Shown here piece by piece: positions 7,681-14,619 of a stretch of DNA of 14,704 nucleotides (position 1 is the first letter of the stretch; every line of letters starts with the position of its first letter). Source of the stretch: an uncultured Armatimonadota bacterium (GTDB taxonomy: Bacteria > Armatimonadota > Armatimonadia > Armatimonadales > Armatimonadaceae); contig CAIRTT010000115.1 of NCBI GenBank assembly GCA_903881535.1, positions 1-14,704 of the forward strand, read 5' to 3'. The translations under genes and the position numbers were made by a program. Below the pieces are notes generated by a model that worked only from the letters and a program-made list of their open reading frames with translations, was not told the origin of the DNA and did no database searches.

Positions 7681-7743
7681 AAGGTAGTGTACCAAAGGGT
7701 ATCCAGTGTGGTTCCTCACGTGCAAGGTAAACTATGCGTCGAT
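7681..7743. promoter_or_regulatory. divergent intergenic region, ppk1 / ABC-F
   Basis: These 63 bp separate two divergent starts. Minus-strand TACACT lies 5 bases before the ppk1 ATG, and plus-strand TAAACT (7728-7733) lies 10 bases before the ABC-F ATG. Neither gene has a Shine-Dalgarno at normal distance, so near-leaderless transcripts are possible. A CACGTG palindrome occupies 7717-7722 and could be an operator, though a six-base match is weak evidence. No -35 box is convincing on either strand. Confidence 0.3.
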
Positions 7744-9633
7744 ATGAGCCTCATTACAATTTCCGACCTGACGATGGAATACGGCCCGGACACGATTCTT
7801 GAAAACGTTTCCCTCTCGGTCGCTCGCGGCGAGCGGATTGGGATTGTTGGGCGAAATGGTGGTGGTAAAACCACGCTCCTGAAAGCGATACTCGGTATCG
7901 AACAGCCCGCCAGCGGCAACATTCACATCGCCAAAGGAATCCGCATAGGCTACTTGTCTCAAATTCAGTCGATTGATGAATCTCAAACGGTCATTCAGGC
8001 AGCGGAAGTTGCACTTTCGGCGGTGGCGGATGCGGAAGCCGAGCTACGTAATGCAGAGAAAGCCCTCGCTGAAAACCCTTCCGATGAGGAGCTTACGGAG
8101 GCACTAGGAGCCGCTCAAGATCGTCATCAGTATCTCGGAGGGCACTTTGCCGTTGATGGGCTGCACGCATCCCTGAAAGCCCTCGGTTTTCCGGAATCTA
8201 CCTGGGACAAACAGGTCGCAGTGCTTTCCGGAGGTGAAAAAACTCGCCTAGCAATGGCCCGCTTGCTTGCGACAAGCCCAGAGGTCCTGATTCTGGATGA
8301 ACCAACTAACCACTTGGACATCAAAGCTATTGAGTGGCTTGAGAACTTCCTCGTACAGGTTCCCGGGGCCGTCCTCGTCGTCAGCCACGACCGCCGCTTC
8401 CTCGACCGGGTAACCAAGGCAACCTGGGAAGTGGATGTGCAGAGAGTTACCGTTTATGGATGTGCGTACAGTGAGTATCGTAAACGACGCGATGCAGAGC
8501 GTCAGCAACAACTCGATGAGTACCTTAAACAGCAACTTCATATCCAAAAAACAGAAGAGTACATCCGGCGAAACAAGGCCGGTCAGAACACCCGAAACGC
8601 GATGGGCCGTCAGAAGGTCCTGAATCGCTTAGACCGGATTGACCGCCCGATGGACGATGGTGCGATGATGCGGGCGGCTGTTGGAGATGCTGGTCGTAGC
8701 GGTTTGGATGTCGTCGTTGCGCAGAACCTCTGCAAGAGCTTTGGCGACCGGACGATTGTCAGGAATGCGAACTTTACGCTCCGACGGGGAGACCGTGTCG
8801 GCGTTGTTGGCCCCAATGGTGCAGGGAAGACAACACTGATAAACATGCTCATCGGCGACGATGACATTGACTCAGGCCATATCCGAACTGGCCACGGAGT
8901 CAAGGTCGCGCACCATAAGCAGGAACAGGATGACTTCGGGGATGACGAATCTCTCCTCGATGCGTTTTACGATCGTGCTGGTCTTACGATTGCTGAGTGC
9001 AGGACGCATTTGGCGAAGTTTCTCTTTACCGGTGAGGATGTCTTCAAGCCCGTCTCTGGTCTTTCTGGAGGTGAGCGTGCAAAGCTTGCGATGTCATTAA
9101 TGGTGTTGTCGCCTGCCAACCTCCTTATATTGGATGAGCCAACGAACCATTTGGATGTTTTTTCATGCGATGCTCTAGCGCAGTCACTGGCGCGCTTTGC
9201 CGGCACGTTGCTTGTCATCAGCCACGACCGTAGTCTTCTTGATGAGACGACAAACAAGACCCTCTACTTTGATGGAACGGGAAATGTATCGCTGTATGAC
9301 ATGCCGTATTCTGCGTGGCGCGATGCCGTTGCAGCGGCCGAGGCGCAGCCAGTACGAAAGAAAGGTACCGACCAGATTGTTACGCAGCCTGCACAAAGTG
9401 CGCTTCAGCGTAGCCGCGACAAGCGAAAGTTACAAGCAAGGCTGGAATCACTGGAAGCAAAGGTTGGCGAAACAGAAACGGAGCTGGCAACGATTGAGGG
9501 GCGGCTATCTGCTCCGGCGAGCCCAGACAGTGCAATCGCCGATGCAAAGCTGTATGAACAAACGGTAAAAGCATTGGAGGAGCTGATGACTGAGTGGGAG
9601 CTTATGGCCGGTCAAATAGATGCGCTAGAGTAA
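7744..9633 (+). CDS. ABC-F family ATPase (ribosome-associated translation factor, Uup/YkpA type)
   Basis: A 629-residue soluble protein with two ABC domains and no membrane segment. Domain 1: Walker A GRNGGGKTT 36-44, signature LSGGEKTRLAMARL 161-174, Walker B VLILDEPTNHLD 181-192, switch SHDRR 214-218. The charged linker (about 245-303) is the helical P-site tRNA interaction motif expected in ABC-F. Domain 2: GPNGAGKTT 356-364, LSGGERAKLAMSLM 440-453, LLILDEPTNHLD 460-471, SHDR 493-496. A C-terminal coiled coil (about 555-625) recalls Uup. ABC-F proteins bind the ribosomal E site and relieve stalled or misfolded states; some confer antibiotic protection, but nothing here marks a resistance factor. 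The start is ATG 7744 by alignment (MSLITISDLTMEYG). A frame-open GTG at 7687 would add 19 unlikely residues and overlap the ppk1 frame. EF-P, another stall-relief factor, is encoded at the right end of the window. Confidence 0.95.
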   Translation: MSLITISDLTMEYGPDTILENVSLSVARGERIGIVGRNGGGKTTLLKAILGIEQPASGNIHIAKGIRIGYLSQIQSIDESQTVIQAAEVALSAVADAEAELRNAEKALAENPSDEELTEALGAAQDRHQYLGGHFAVDGLHASLKALGFPESTWDKQVAVLSGGEKTRLAMARLLATSPEVLILDEPTNHLDIKAIEWLENFLVQVPGAVLVVSHDRRFLDRVTKATWEVDVQRVTVYGCAYSEYRKRRDAERQQQLDEYLKQQLHIQKTEEYIRRNKAGQNTRNAMGRQKVLNRLDRIDRPMDDGAMMRAAVGDAGRSGLDVVVAQNLCKSFGDRTIVRNANFTLRRGDRVGVVGPNGAGKTTLINMLIGDDDIDSGHIRTGHGVKVAHHKQEQDDFGDDESLLDAFYDRAGLTIAECRTHLAKFLFTGEDVFKPVSGLSGGERAKLAMSLMVLSPANLLILDEPTNHLDVFSCDALAQSLARFAGTLLVISHDRSLLDETTNKTLYFDGTGNVSLYDMPYSAWRDAVAAAEAQPVRKKGTDQIVTQPAQSALQRSRDKRKLQARLESLEAKVGETETELATIEGRLSAPASPDSAIADAKLYEQTVKALEELMTEWELMAGQIDALE

Positions 9634-9688
9634 ACGCCGTGCAGCCTGATCGCTGATTAGTTACGAGACCAGCCCCAGTTATCCCGCT
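9634..9688. other. convergent intergenic spacer
   Basis: These 55 bp lie between the stops of the ABC-F and aminotransferase genes. The only structure seen is a six-pair stem with a three-base loop at 9646-9660 (ctgatc-gct-gattag, one G-T pair). It has no run of T on either side, so it is not a convincing intrinsic terminator, although a terminator would be expected here. Confidence 0.3.
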
Positions 9689-10846
9689 CTACTTCAGCCT
9701 CGCGACGAAGTTGCCAATCCGTACGATTGCCTCTTCCAGAAGTTTTGGCGCCGTTGCGTAGCAGCAGCGAACATGTCCTGTCCCACCGGGGCCAAAGACA
9801 TCACCAGGGACAACAAGGACACGTTCTTCCTGAAGGAGCCGCTCAGCAAAGGTGGAGGCATCGAGTCCAGTGTGTTCAACATTCGGGAATGCGTAGAAAG
9901 CTCCACCAGGAAGTTCACAAGGAACACCAACGCGGTTTAGTCCTGCAACAAACATCCGCCTGCGCCGATCATAGTCCTCGACCATGTCAGTAACATCCCG
10001 TTCGCCATTTCGGATAGCTTCGAGAGCAGCAATCTGTGAAGTAATTGGTGCGCAAAGCATGGTGTACTGATGAATTTTCATCATCGCTTCAATAATCGGC
10101 GCAGGAGCACAGACATATCCCACACGCCATCCAGTCATCGCATAGGCTTTGCTAAACCCGTTAAGTAGGATTGTCCGTTCTTTTGCACCGGCTAGAGATG
10201 GTACGCAAACGTGTGGAGCATCGTAGGACAAGCGGTCGTAAATTTCATCTGAAAGGATGTATAGGTCATTTGCAATGGCAACATCTACGACATCCTGAAG
10301 TTCCTGACGTCCCATTACAGCGCCGGTTGGATTTGTGGGATAGCTAAGAAGGATTGCCTTGGTCTTTGGCGTGATGTAAGCGGACAGGTTATCTGCCTGA
10401 ACCTTAAAGCCATCGGCAGCGCTTGTCGGCACGGGAACCGGAGTTCCTCCTGCGAACAACACACAGGGTGCATAGGAAACATAGCAAGGCTCTGGAACCA
10501 GAACCTCATCGCCAGGATTTAGAATCGCCCGAAATGCTGCATCGAGTCCCTCGGACACACCAACGGTAACGAGAACCTCATTGCGATGACAGTAATTTAC
10601 GCCGTAGCGGCCTGCAATCTGTTGCCCAATGGCATCCCGCAGCTCTAAGAGACCATAGTTACTTGTGTACGTCGTACGCCCCTGTTCAAGGCTATGAATG
10701 GCCGCTTCGCGGACTCTCCAAGGAGTCACAAAATCCGGTTCTCCAACACCAAGGGAAATGACATCATCCAGCTCTGCCACAAGATCAAAGAACTTTCGAA
10801 TACCAGATGCAGGCAGATTCGTAACCGTCGTAGATAAACTTTTCAC
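9689..10846 (-). CDS. PLP-dependent class I/II aminotransferase (PatA/YugH type)
   Basis: A 385-residue fold-type I aminotransferase, typical in length. Expected residues are present: GEPDF 35-39, Y123 stacking on the cofactor, YPTNPTG 169-175 with N172, SDEIYD 199-204 with D200 and Y203, the Schiff-base lysine K233 in NGFSKAYAMTGWRVGY, and the carboxylate-binding arginine R360 in GHVRCCYA. Close relatives act on aspartate, alanine, aromatic amino acids or N-acetyl-diaminopimelate precursors, and the sequence does not fix the substrate. It starts with GTG, overlapping the stop of the Lrp/AsnC gene by 4 bp (GTGA). The same pair, regulator then aminotransferase, exists as yugG-yugH in Bacillus subtilis. 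It is the last gene of the minus-strand string that begins with efp, so it is likely expressed with the carboxylase genes and possibly controlled by the adjacent regulator. Confidence 0.94.
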   Translation of the reverse strand: MKSLSTTVTNLPASGIRKFFDLVAELDDVISLGVGEPDFVTPWRVREAAIHSLEQGRTTYTSNYGLLELRDAIGQQIAGRYGVNYCHRNEVLVTVGVSEGLDAAFRAILNPGDEVLVPEPCYVSYAPCVLFAGGTPVPVPTSAADGFKVQADNLSAYITPKTKAILLSYPTNPTGAVMGRQELQDVVDVAIANDLYILSDEIYDRLSYDAPHVCVPSLAGAKERTILLNGFSKAYAMTGWRVGYVCAPAPIIEAMMKIHQYTMLCAPITSQIAALEAIRNGERDVTDMVEDYDRRRRMFVAGLNRVGVPCELPGGAFYAFPNVEHTGLDASTFAERLLQEERVLVVPGDVFGPGGTGHVRCCYATAPKLLEEAIVRIGNFVARLK

Positions 10847-11346
10847 GGCGCTACCGCCAGACGCTCATCGTTACCAGGTCGTGCAAAAGCATCCCCCTCT
10901 TGTTTGTAGCACTTGAGGACAAATCTGGTCGCTGTGCCGCGTACACCATCGATTGTTGCCAGACGCTCGGCTACAAAGCTGGCTACTTCTTGCATTGTTT
11001 GCCCGCGAACCACAACACGAAGATCCTGCGATCCAGTCACCAAATGTACACTGACGACTTCAGGAAACTGCTTGATACGATCCGCAATACGATCATAACC
11101 GTATCCACGTTCCGGTTGAACAGCAAGATCGATAAAGCTCTCAACTGCTGGAGTTGTTACAACATCCCACTTAATACGCGTCCGGTATCCAGCAATGACG
11201 CCAAGGGCTTCAAGGCGAGCCCGTATTTCAATGACGTTGTCTACATCGCATCCGAGTATAGACGCAAGTTGACTATCGGATAGGCGTGCATTTCCCTCAA
11301 TGCTCTTTAGGAACTGGTGATCAATTTCGGAGATAGTTACAGTCAT
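10843..11346 (-). CDS. Lrp/AsnC family transcriptional regulator (YugG-like)
   Basis: A 167-residue protein. The N-terminal winged helix-turn-helix (about 5-58: ISEIDHQFLKSIEGNARLSD, then QLASILGCD) is followed by GVIAGYRTRI, the hinge typical of Lrp/AsnC, and a RAM ligand-binding domain (about 68-148) with VVSVHLVTGSQDLRVVVRG. Such proteins form octamers that respond to amino acids and often control the next gene. Here that is an aminotransferase joined by a 4-bp overlap. The start is ATG 11346, 3 bp after the accC stop; a TTG immediately before it is also possible. An AGGG lies about 9 bases upstream, inside the end of accC. The tail after the RAM domain is about 15 residues long, polar and unconserved in look. 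The effector amino acid cannot be read from the sequence. Confidence 0.9.
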   Translation of the reverse strand: MTVTISEIDHQFLKSIEGNARLSDSQLASILGCDVDNVIEIRARLEALGVIAGYRTRIKWDVVTTPAVESFIDLAVQPERGYGYDRIADRIKQFPEVVSVHLVTGSQDLRVVVRGQTMQEVASFVAERLATIDGVRGTATRFVLKCYKQEGDAFARPGNDERLAVAP

Positions 11347-11349
11347 CAA

Positions 11350-12705
11350 CTATAACCCTAGCTCATCCATCAGTGTTGGTAGAAACTTGGTAGAAATAGC
11401 ATTTGTCCGATAGCGATCATCTTCCAGAATGGTTTTCAAAAAGGATACGTTTGTTGGCAAGCCTTCGACGGTAACTTCAGAAAGTGCACATTCCATCCGG
11501 ATGATGGCTTCCTCACGCGATGGTGCCCATACGATTAATTTGGCAAGATTGGAGTCATAGTATGGAGGGACGGTATAGCCGGAGTAACACTGTGAATCAA
11601 CGCGGATGCCCAAGCCACCCGGCATAATGAAGCTTGCCATTTTTCCGGCACTGGGTGCGAAACCCTTGGATGGATTCTGAGCGGTTACCCGGCACTCAAT
11701 CGAGTGTCCATTCCAGCTGACATCATCTTGAGCAATGGTCAAGGTCTCACCGGCGGCAATTCTAATCTGCCACTTTACGAGGTCGATGCCAGTGACTGCC
11801 TCTGTTACTGGGTGTTCCACCTGAATACGGGTGTTCATTTCCATGAAATAGAACTCACCGTTTGGAGTGTAAATGAATTCGACTGTGCCGGCATTTGTAT
11901 AGCCGACCGCCTTTGCTGCACGAACAGCAGCATCACCCATTGCAGACCGTTGCTCTGGTGTGAGGGACACACTCGGAGCTTCCTCGACGACCTTTTGGTG
12001 TCGAACCGTTTGCACGGTACATTCCCGTTCGCCAAGATGAATTACGTTGCCATGTTCGTCAGCGAGGATTTGCACCTCGATATGCCGCATGTCCGTGATG
12101 TACTTCTCAAGATAAACCCCTGCATTACCAAAGGCGGCTTCTGCTTCCGCCTGTGCAACCTTAAGACCTTTGAGGAGTTCTTCTTCAGACCACGCGACGC
12201 GAATACCTCGGCCACCACCACCAGCGGTAGCTTTCACTACAACAGGATAGCCAATAACCCCAGCGATGCGGCGCGCATCTTCATCGGATGTCAACAGGCC
12301 ATCCGACCCAGGAACAGTAGGAACCCCGGCAGCAAGTGAGGTTTCCCTTGCAGTTGCTTTATCACCCATTTGTTCGATGGCAGCTACAGGTGGACCAATA
12401 AATTTAACACCAATTGCATTGCAGATTTCTGCAAAACTTGCCATTTCGGAAAGAAAGCCGTAGCCAGGATGAACCGCATCGGCCCCTGTGTTACGGGCTG
12501 CAGCAACAATGTTTGGGATATTGAGGTAAGAGTCCTTGCTCGCAGCTGGACCTACACAAACCGCTTCATCGGCTAGTCGAACATGTAAGGAATCAGTATC
12601 GGCGTCGGAATGTATCGCGACCGTTGCGACACCCAATTCTCGACAGGCCCTGATAACCCGGACCGCTATCTCACCACGATTGGCAATTAGAACTTTCTTA
12701 AACAT
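11350..12705 (-). CDS. accC: biotin carboxylase subunit of acetyl-CoA carboxylase, with altered catalytic loops
   Basis: A 451-residue ATP-grasp enzyme, full length compared with E. coli AccC (449). The family normally carboxylates biotin on BCCP with ATP and bicarbonate, the first step of malonyl-CoA synthesis. Preserved: IANRGEIAVR 7-16, HPGYGFLSE 79-87, K116, K158, GGGGRG 162-167, H208, E210, H236, K238, E276, EMNTRIQVEHPVTE 289-302 and R339. Unusual: the near-invariant Q-R-R-H-Q-K loop reads Q-T-V-R-H-Q-K (232-238), one residue longer, and the motif normally ECRINAEDP reads ECRVTAQNP (337-345). Both were checked against the nucleotides. ATG 12705 is chosen by alignment (MFKKVLIANRGEIA); an ATG at 12726 overlapping the pilin stop would add seven residues. 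A GGAG lies 15 bases before the chosen start. The gene follows a BCCP-like gene that lacks the biotin lysine, so normal activity of this pair is in doubt. Confidence 0.94.
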   Translation of the reverse strand: MFKKVLIANRGEIAVRVIRACRELGVATVAIHSDADTDSLHVRLADEAVCVGPAASKDSYLNIPNIVAAARNTGADAVHPGYGFLSEMASFAEICNAIGVKFIGPPVAAIEQMGDKATARETSLAAGVPTVPGSDGLLTSDEDARRIAGVIGYPVVVKATAGGGGRGIRVAWSEEELLKGLKVAQAEAEAAFGNAGVYLEKYITDMRHIEVQILADEHGNVIHLGERECTVQTVRHQKVVEEAPSVSLTPEQRSAMGDAAVRAAKAVGYTNAGTVEFIYTPNGEFYFMEMNTRIQVEHPVTEAVTGIDLVKWQIRIAAGETLTIAQDDVSWNGHSIECRVTAQNPSKGFAPSAGKMASFIMPGGLGIRVDSQCYSGYTVPPYYDSNLAKLIVWAPSREEAIIRMECALSEVTVEGLPTNVSFLKTILEDDRYRTNAISTKFLPTLMDELGL

Positions 12706-12725
12706 CAATGTACCGTCAATCTCCA

Positions 12726-13094
12726 TCAAGGATTTGTGGTGGATATGAAACCCGCAGATTGACTCACAATCCCAGTCGCGGCATCATAGTTCAGAGGAGC
12801 TTTTGTGTTGGGATCAACAATCATTTGTTCTGTCACCCCATATGGCTTGAGCTCTGCAAGCGTTGAGGGAAGCTGGTCATCATGGTCCATTTTATACATG
12901 GTGATAGCTTGTTGAATCTGTGAGATGTATTCATTTCCAGCTGTGATTCGCGCACGCTGCGTAGGTGTTGCGACCTTACGGCCTGCCGAATCAACTCCGC
13001 CACCACCGGATACATACCGAACGACAAAAACAGCAAGAACTGCCATGATTGCGATTGTGATGAGCGTCCCAACAAGTGTAAAGCCGCGTTTCAA
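12726..13094 (-). CDS. type IV pilin / type II secretion pseudopilin-like protein lacking Glu5
   Basis: A 122-residue protein with a class III signal: the short basic leader MKRG, then FTLVGTLITIAIMAVLAVF as the hydrophobic N-terminal helix, then a small globular domain. Prepilin peptidase would cut after G4. The residue at mature position 5, normally Glu and needed for subunit docking, is Gly; among known pseudopilins the tip protein GspK also lacks it. The C-terminal part (QIQQAITMYKMDHDDQLPST, then LAELKPYG, VDPNTKAPLNYD) has the GspG-like pattern of a helix, a P-x-L-x-x-L segment and a short strand end. It contains no cysteine. The start is TTG, overlapping the stop of the BCCP-like gene (TTGA), with GGAAAG upstream. 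It sits between accB-like and accC, an odd place for a pilin gene; no assembly ATPase or peptidase is in the window. Confidence 0.85.
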   Translation of the reverse strand: MKRGFTLVGTLITIAIMAVLAVFVVRYVSGGGGVDSAGRKVATPTQRARITAGNEYISQIQQAITMYKMDHDDQLPSTLAELKPYGVTEQMIVDPNTKAPLNYDAATGIVSQSAGFISTTNP

Positions 13095-13501
13095 TGCGCT
13101 TTGCTTTCCAAAAGTTCGAACATTACCTGTCCATATTCGACAGGCTGCCCAGACACGACATGTACTGTAGCAACGACACCAGTCACCGGGGAGATAATGG
13201 CAGTGGTAATTCCAACCGTGTCAATGGCTCCAAGCGAACGTGTGCCATCCACGACATCTCCGACTTCGAATGCCGGCTCTGTGGGAACAAAGAGACCAAC
13301 ACTTTGTGCGGTCACTTTTAAAAATGCATCTTTTTCAACAACATGATCCACCAAATCACTAGGAAGCTCATGTGTAGCATCTGCGACAGCTATGTTCCTG
13401 CGTAGGCGAACGTGGATTCCATCCGCGATGATTTCGAGTTCTGTCATTTGCGGCTGAGACGTCATAGCTGCCGCATAGGCTTCAATCAAACTTGTATCCA
13501 T
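13091..13501 (-). CDS. BCCP (AccB)-like biotinyl domain protein without the biotin lysine
   Basis: A 136-residue protein in the accB position and with AccB architecture. The N-terminal segment has TELEIIADGIHVRLRR at 20-35, like the start of many AccB proteins. It is followed by a linker and a C-terminal biotinyl/lipoyl domain (about 62-133) including VGLFVPTEP 68-76, SPVTGVVATV 104-113 and SGQPVEYGQVMFELLE 117-132. Aligned to E. coli BCCP over the hairpin without gaps, EAMKM becomes D-T-V-G-I (94-98): the biotinylated lysine is Gly97, confirmed in the nucleotides (GGA). No lysine lies in the hairpin; the only ones are K57, K62 and K134. The protein therefore should not carry biotin. Plant BADC proteins are a known precedent for BCCP-like subunits without the lysine that regulate acetyl-CoA carboxylase. 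ATG 13501 is preferred; GTG 13510 would overlap the preceding gene. Confidence 0.85.
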   Translation of the reverse strand: MDTSLIEAYAAAMTSQPQMTELEIIADGIHVRLRRNIAVADATHELPSDLVDHVVEKDAFLKVTAQSVGLFVPTEPAFEVGDVVDGTRSLGAIDTVGITTAIISPVTGVVATVHVVSGQPVEYGQVMFELLESKAH

Positions 13502-13503
13502 CG

Positions 13504-14610
13504 TTACCACTTCTTCTCAAATATGGCCCATTCAAGCACTTGGATGATTTTCGCGATTACCATGATTGACCCTGCCAGTACAAAGGCCCATACAGCGCTT
13601 TCATTTGGCTTTGCAACCTTAATAACGGTTGTCGGATCTCCGGTAAACGCAAAACGCCGAATTGTCATCTCTATCACATTCATCGCACTTCCAACAGAAT
13701 CCCGCATCTGGTAGCCAAGAAAGGCGCACAAAGCAATGGCAACAACCATCACGACCGGAAGCAGGACCTTGTATTTTTCACGCTGATGCTCGTTATAAAT
13801 GATGCAGTTGCGGCAACGTTCAACTTTCTGCTCATTGGAGAGAAAGACAGCCTTTTTCGTCGTACTGTTTGCGTAGTTCTGAGATTCATTTGGTGCCATC
13901 TCAAGAACGGTCCCACGGGACTTTTTGGTTGCAGTGTTGACGATTTCCTCATCACAGTAGCAACCTCGGCGTCGTTGCCAGCAGGTATCTTTTGCCTGAA
14001 AGATTGGACAGTGTGTGCGAATGTAATCCCGGCAGTACGCACCTTCCCAGCACTTGCCGATAAGAGACATCCGCATCGGACGTTCTTCTCGTTTGGCATC
14101 TGTACCGAATTGCATATCCGATGCAACTTTGCTTTGACGTTCAAGCGAGCCAACTAGTCGGACAATCAGGTCTCGAACGACCAAAATAACGGCAATAAGA
14201 CTAGGCGCAAGGGAAGCTACTGGAAACTTCGCAACGGTCATTCGCATCGCAACAGAGGGTTCACCACCCATGCTTGCAAATGCCATCGGGACTCCGAAGT
14301 ACAAGGCGCCTGCGAGTACTGCAATCACGTACCCAGCGGCTTCTTCATACCAGAACAGGACTACCGAGCAGATGGCCCCAAGAACAGCAGCAGCAAGCAT
14401 CGCGTTACCCGCGAGGTTGATGTTTCCCATCATTGTAATTTGACGCGCGCGGTCCCAGGATGCAAAGTCACCCAGACCGAAAAACACGCCATACAAGAGA
14501 TATGCGGTGGATAGTCCAAAAACAACAATGCAAACATGAAAGATGTTATTTGCAAAGCCAAGCATCACAGGGGTGCTTGCACCAGTCCGGCTATACTGCT
14601 CGTGGTCCAT
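13504..14610 (-). CDS. six-helix membrane protein with cysteine-rich cytoplasmic loop
   Basis: A 368-residue protein whose family I do not recognise. About six membrane helices are predicted (17-45, 65-88, 92-113, 131-151, 281-300, 338-360). The long loop between helices 4 and 5 (152-280) is rich in Lys and Arg, so it is placed in the cytoplasm with both ends of the protein. It carries eight cysteines: C187, C193, C201, C210, C217, C219, C266 and C269. The spacing CWEGAYC...THCP...TCW...GCYC resembles the CWE..C..CP..CW motif seen in various signalling proteins, and CRNC adds a further pair; a metal or iron-sulfur site is plausible but not shown. The start is ATG with AGGA 5 bases upstream. 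It lies 7 bp after efp and 2 bp before the BCCP-like gene, so it is part of that operon. Confidence 0.85.
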   Translation of the reverse strand: MDHEQYSRTGASTPVMLGFANNIFHVCIVVFGLSTAYLLYGVFFGLGDFASWDRARQITMMGNINLAGNAMLAAAVLGAICSVVLFWYEEAAGYVIAVLAGALYFGVPMAFASMGGEPSVAMRMTVAKFPVASLAPSLIAVILVVRDLIVRLVGSLERQSKVASDMQFGTDAKREERPMRMSLIGKCWEGAYCRDYIRTHCPIFQAKDTCWQRRRGCYCDEEIVNTATKKSRGTVLEMAPNESQNYANSTTKKAVFLSNEQKVERCRNCIIYNEHQREKYKVLLPVVMVVAIALCAFLGYQMRDSVGSAMNVIEMTIRRFAFTGDPTTVIKVAKPNESAVWAFVLAGSIMVIAKIIQVLEWAIFEKKW

Positions 14611-14613
14611 GTT

Positions 14614-14619
14614 CTTCCT
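14614..14619 (-). promoter_or_regulatory. ribosome binding site of the six-helix membrane protein gene
   Basis: AGGAAG on the minus strand just before ATG 14610, overlapping the efp stop codon. It supports translational coupling to efp and fixes the start. Confidence 0.6.

Noticed and set aside
7687..7743. Longer ABC-F start at GTG 7687
   Set aside because: The added residues do not look like the family and overlap the ppk1 frame; alignment places the start at MSLITISDLT.
9646..9660. Hairpin between the convergent ABC-F and aminotransferase genes as a terminator
   Set aside because: Six base pairs including a G-T pair, low GC, and no T run on either side.
11704..12339. 211-codon plus-strand ORF opposite accC
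   Set aside because: Antisense to a conserved enzyme; composition is unlike a real protein (many Cys and His in no pattern) and no start signal was seen.
13786..14157. 123-codon plus-strand ORF opposite the cysteine-rich membrane protein
   Set aside because: Antisense shadow; the minus-strand frame has coherent helices, a start signal and operon spacing.
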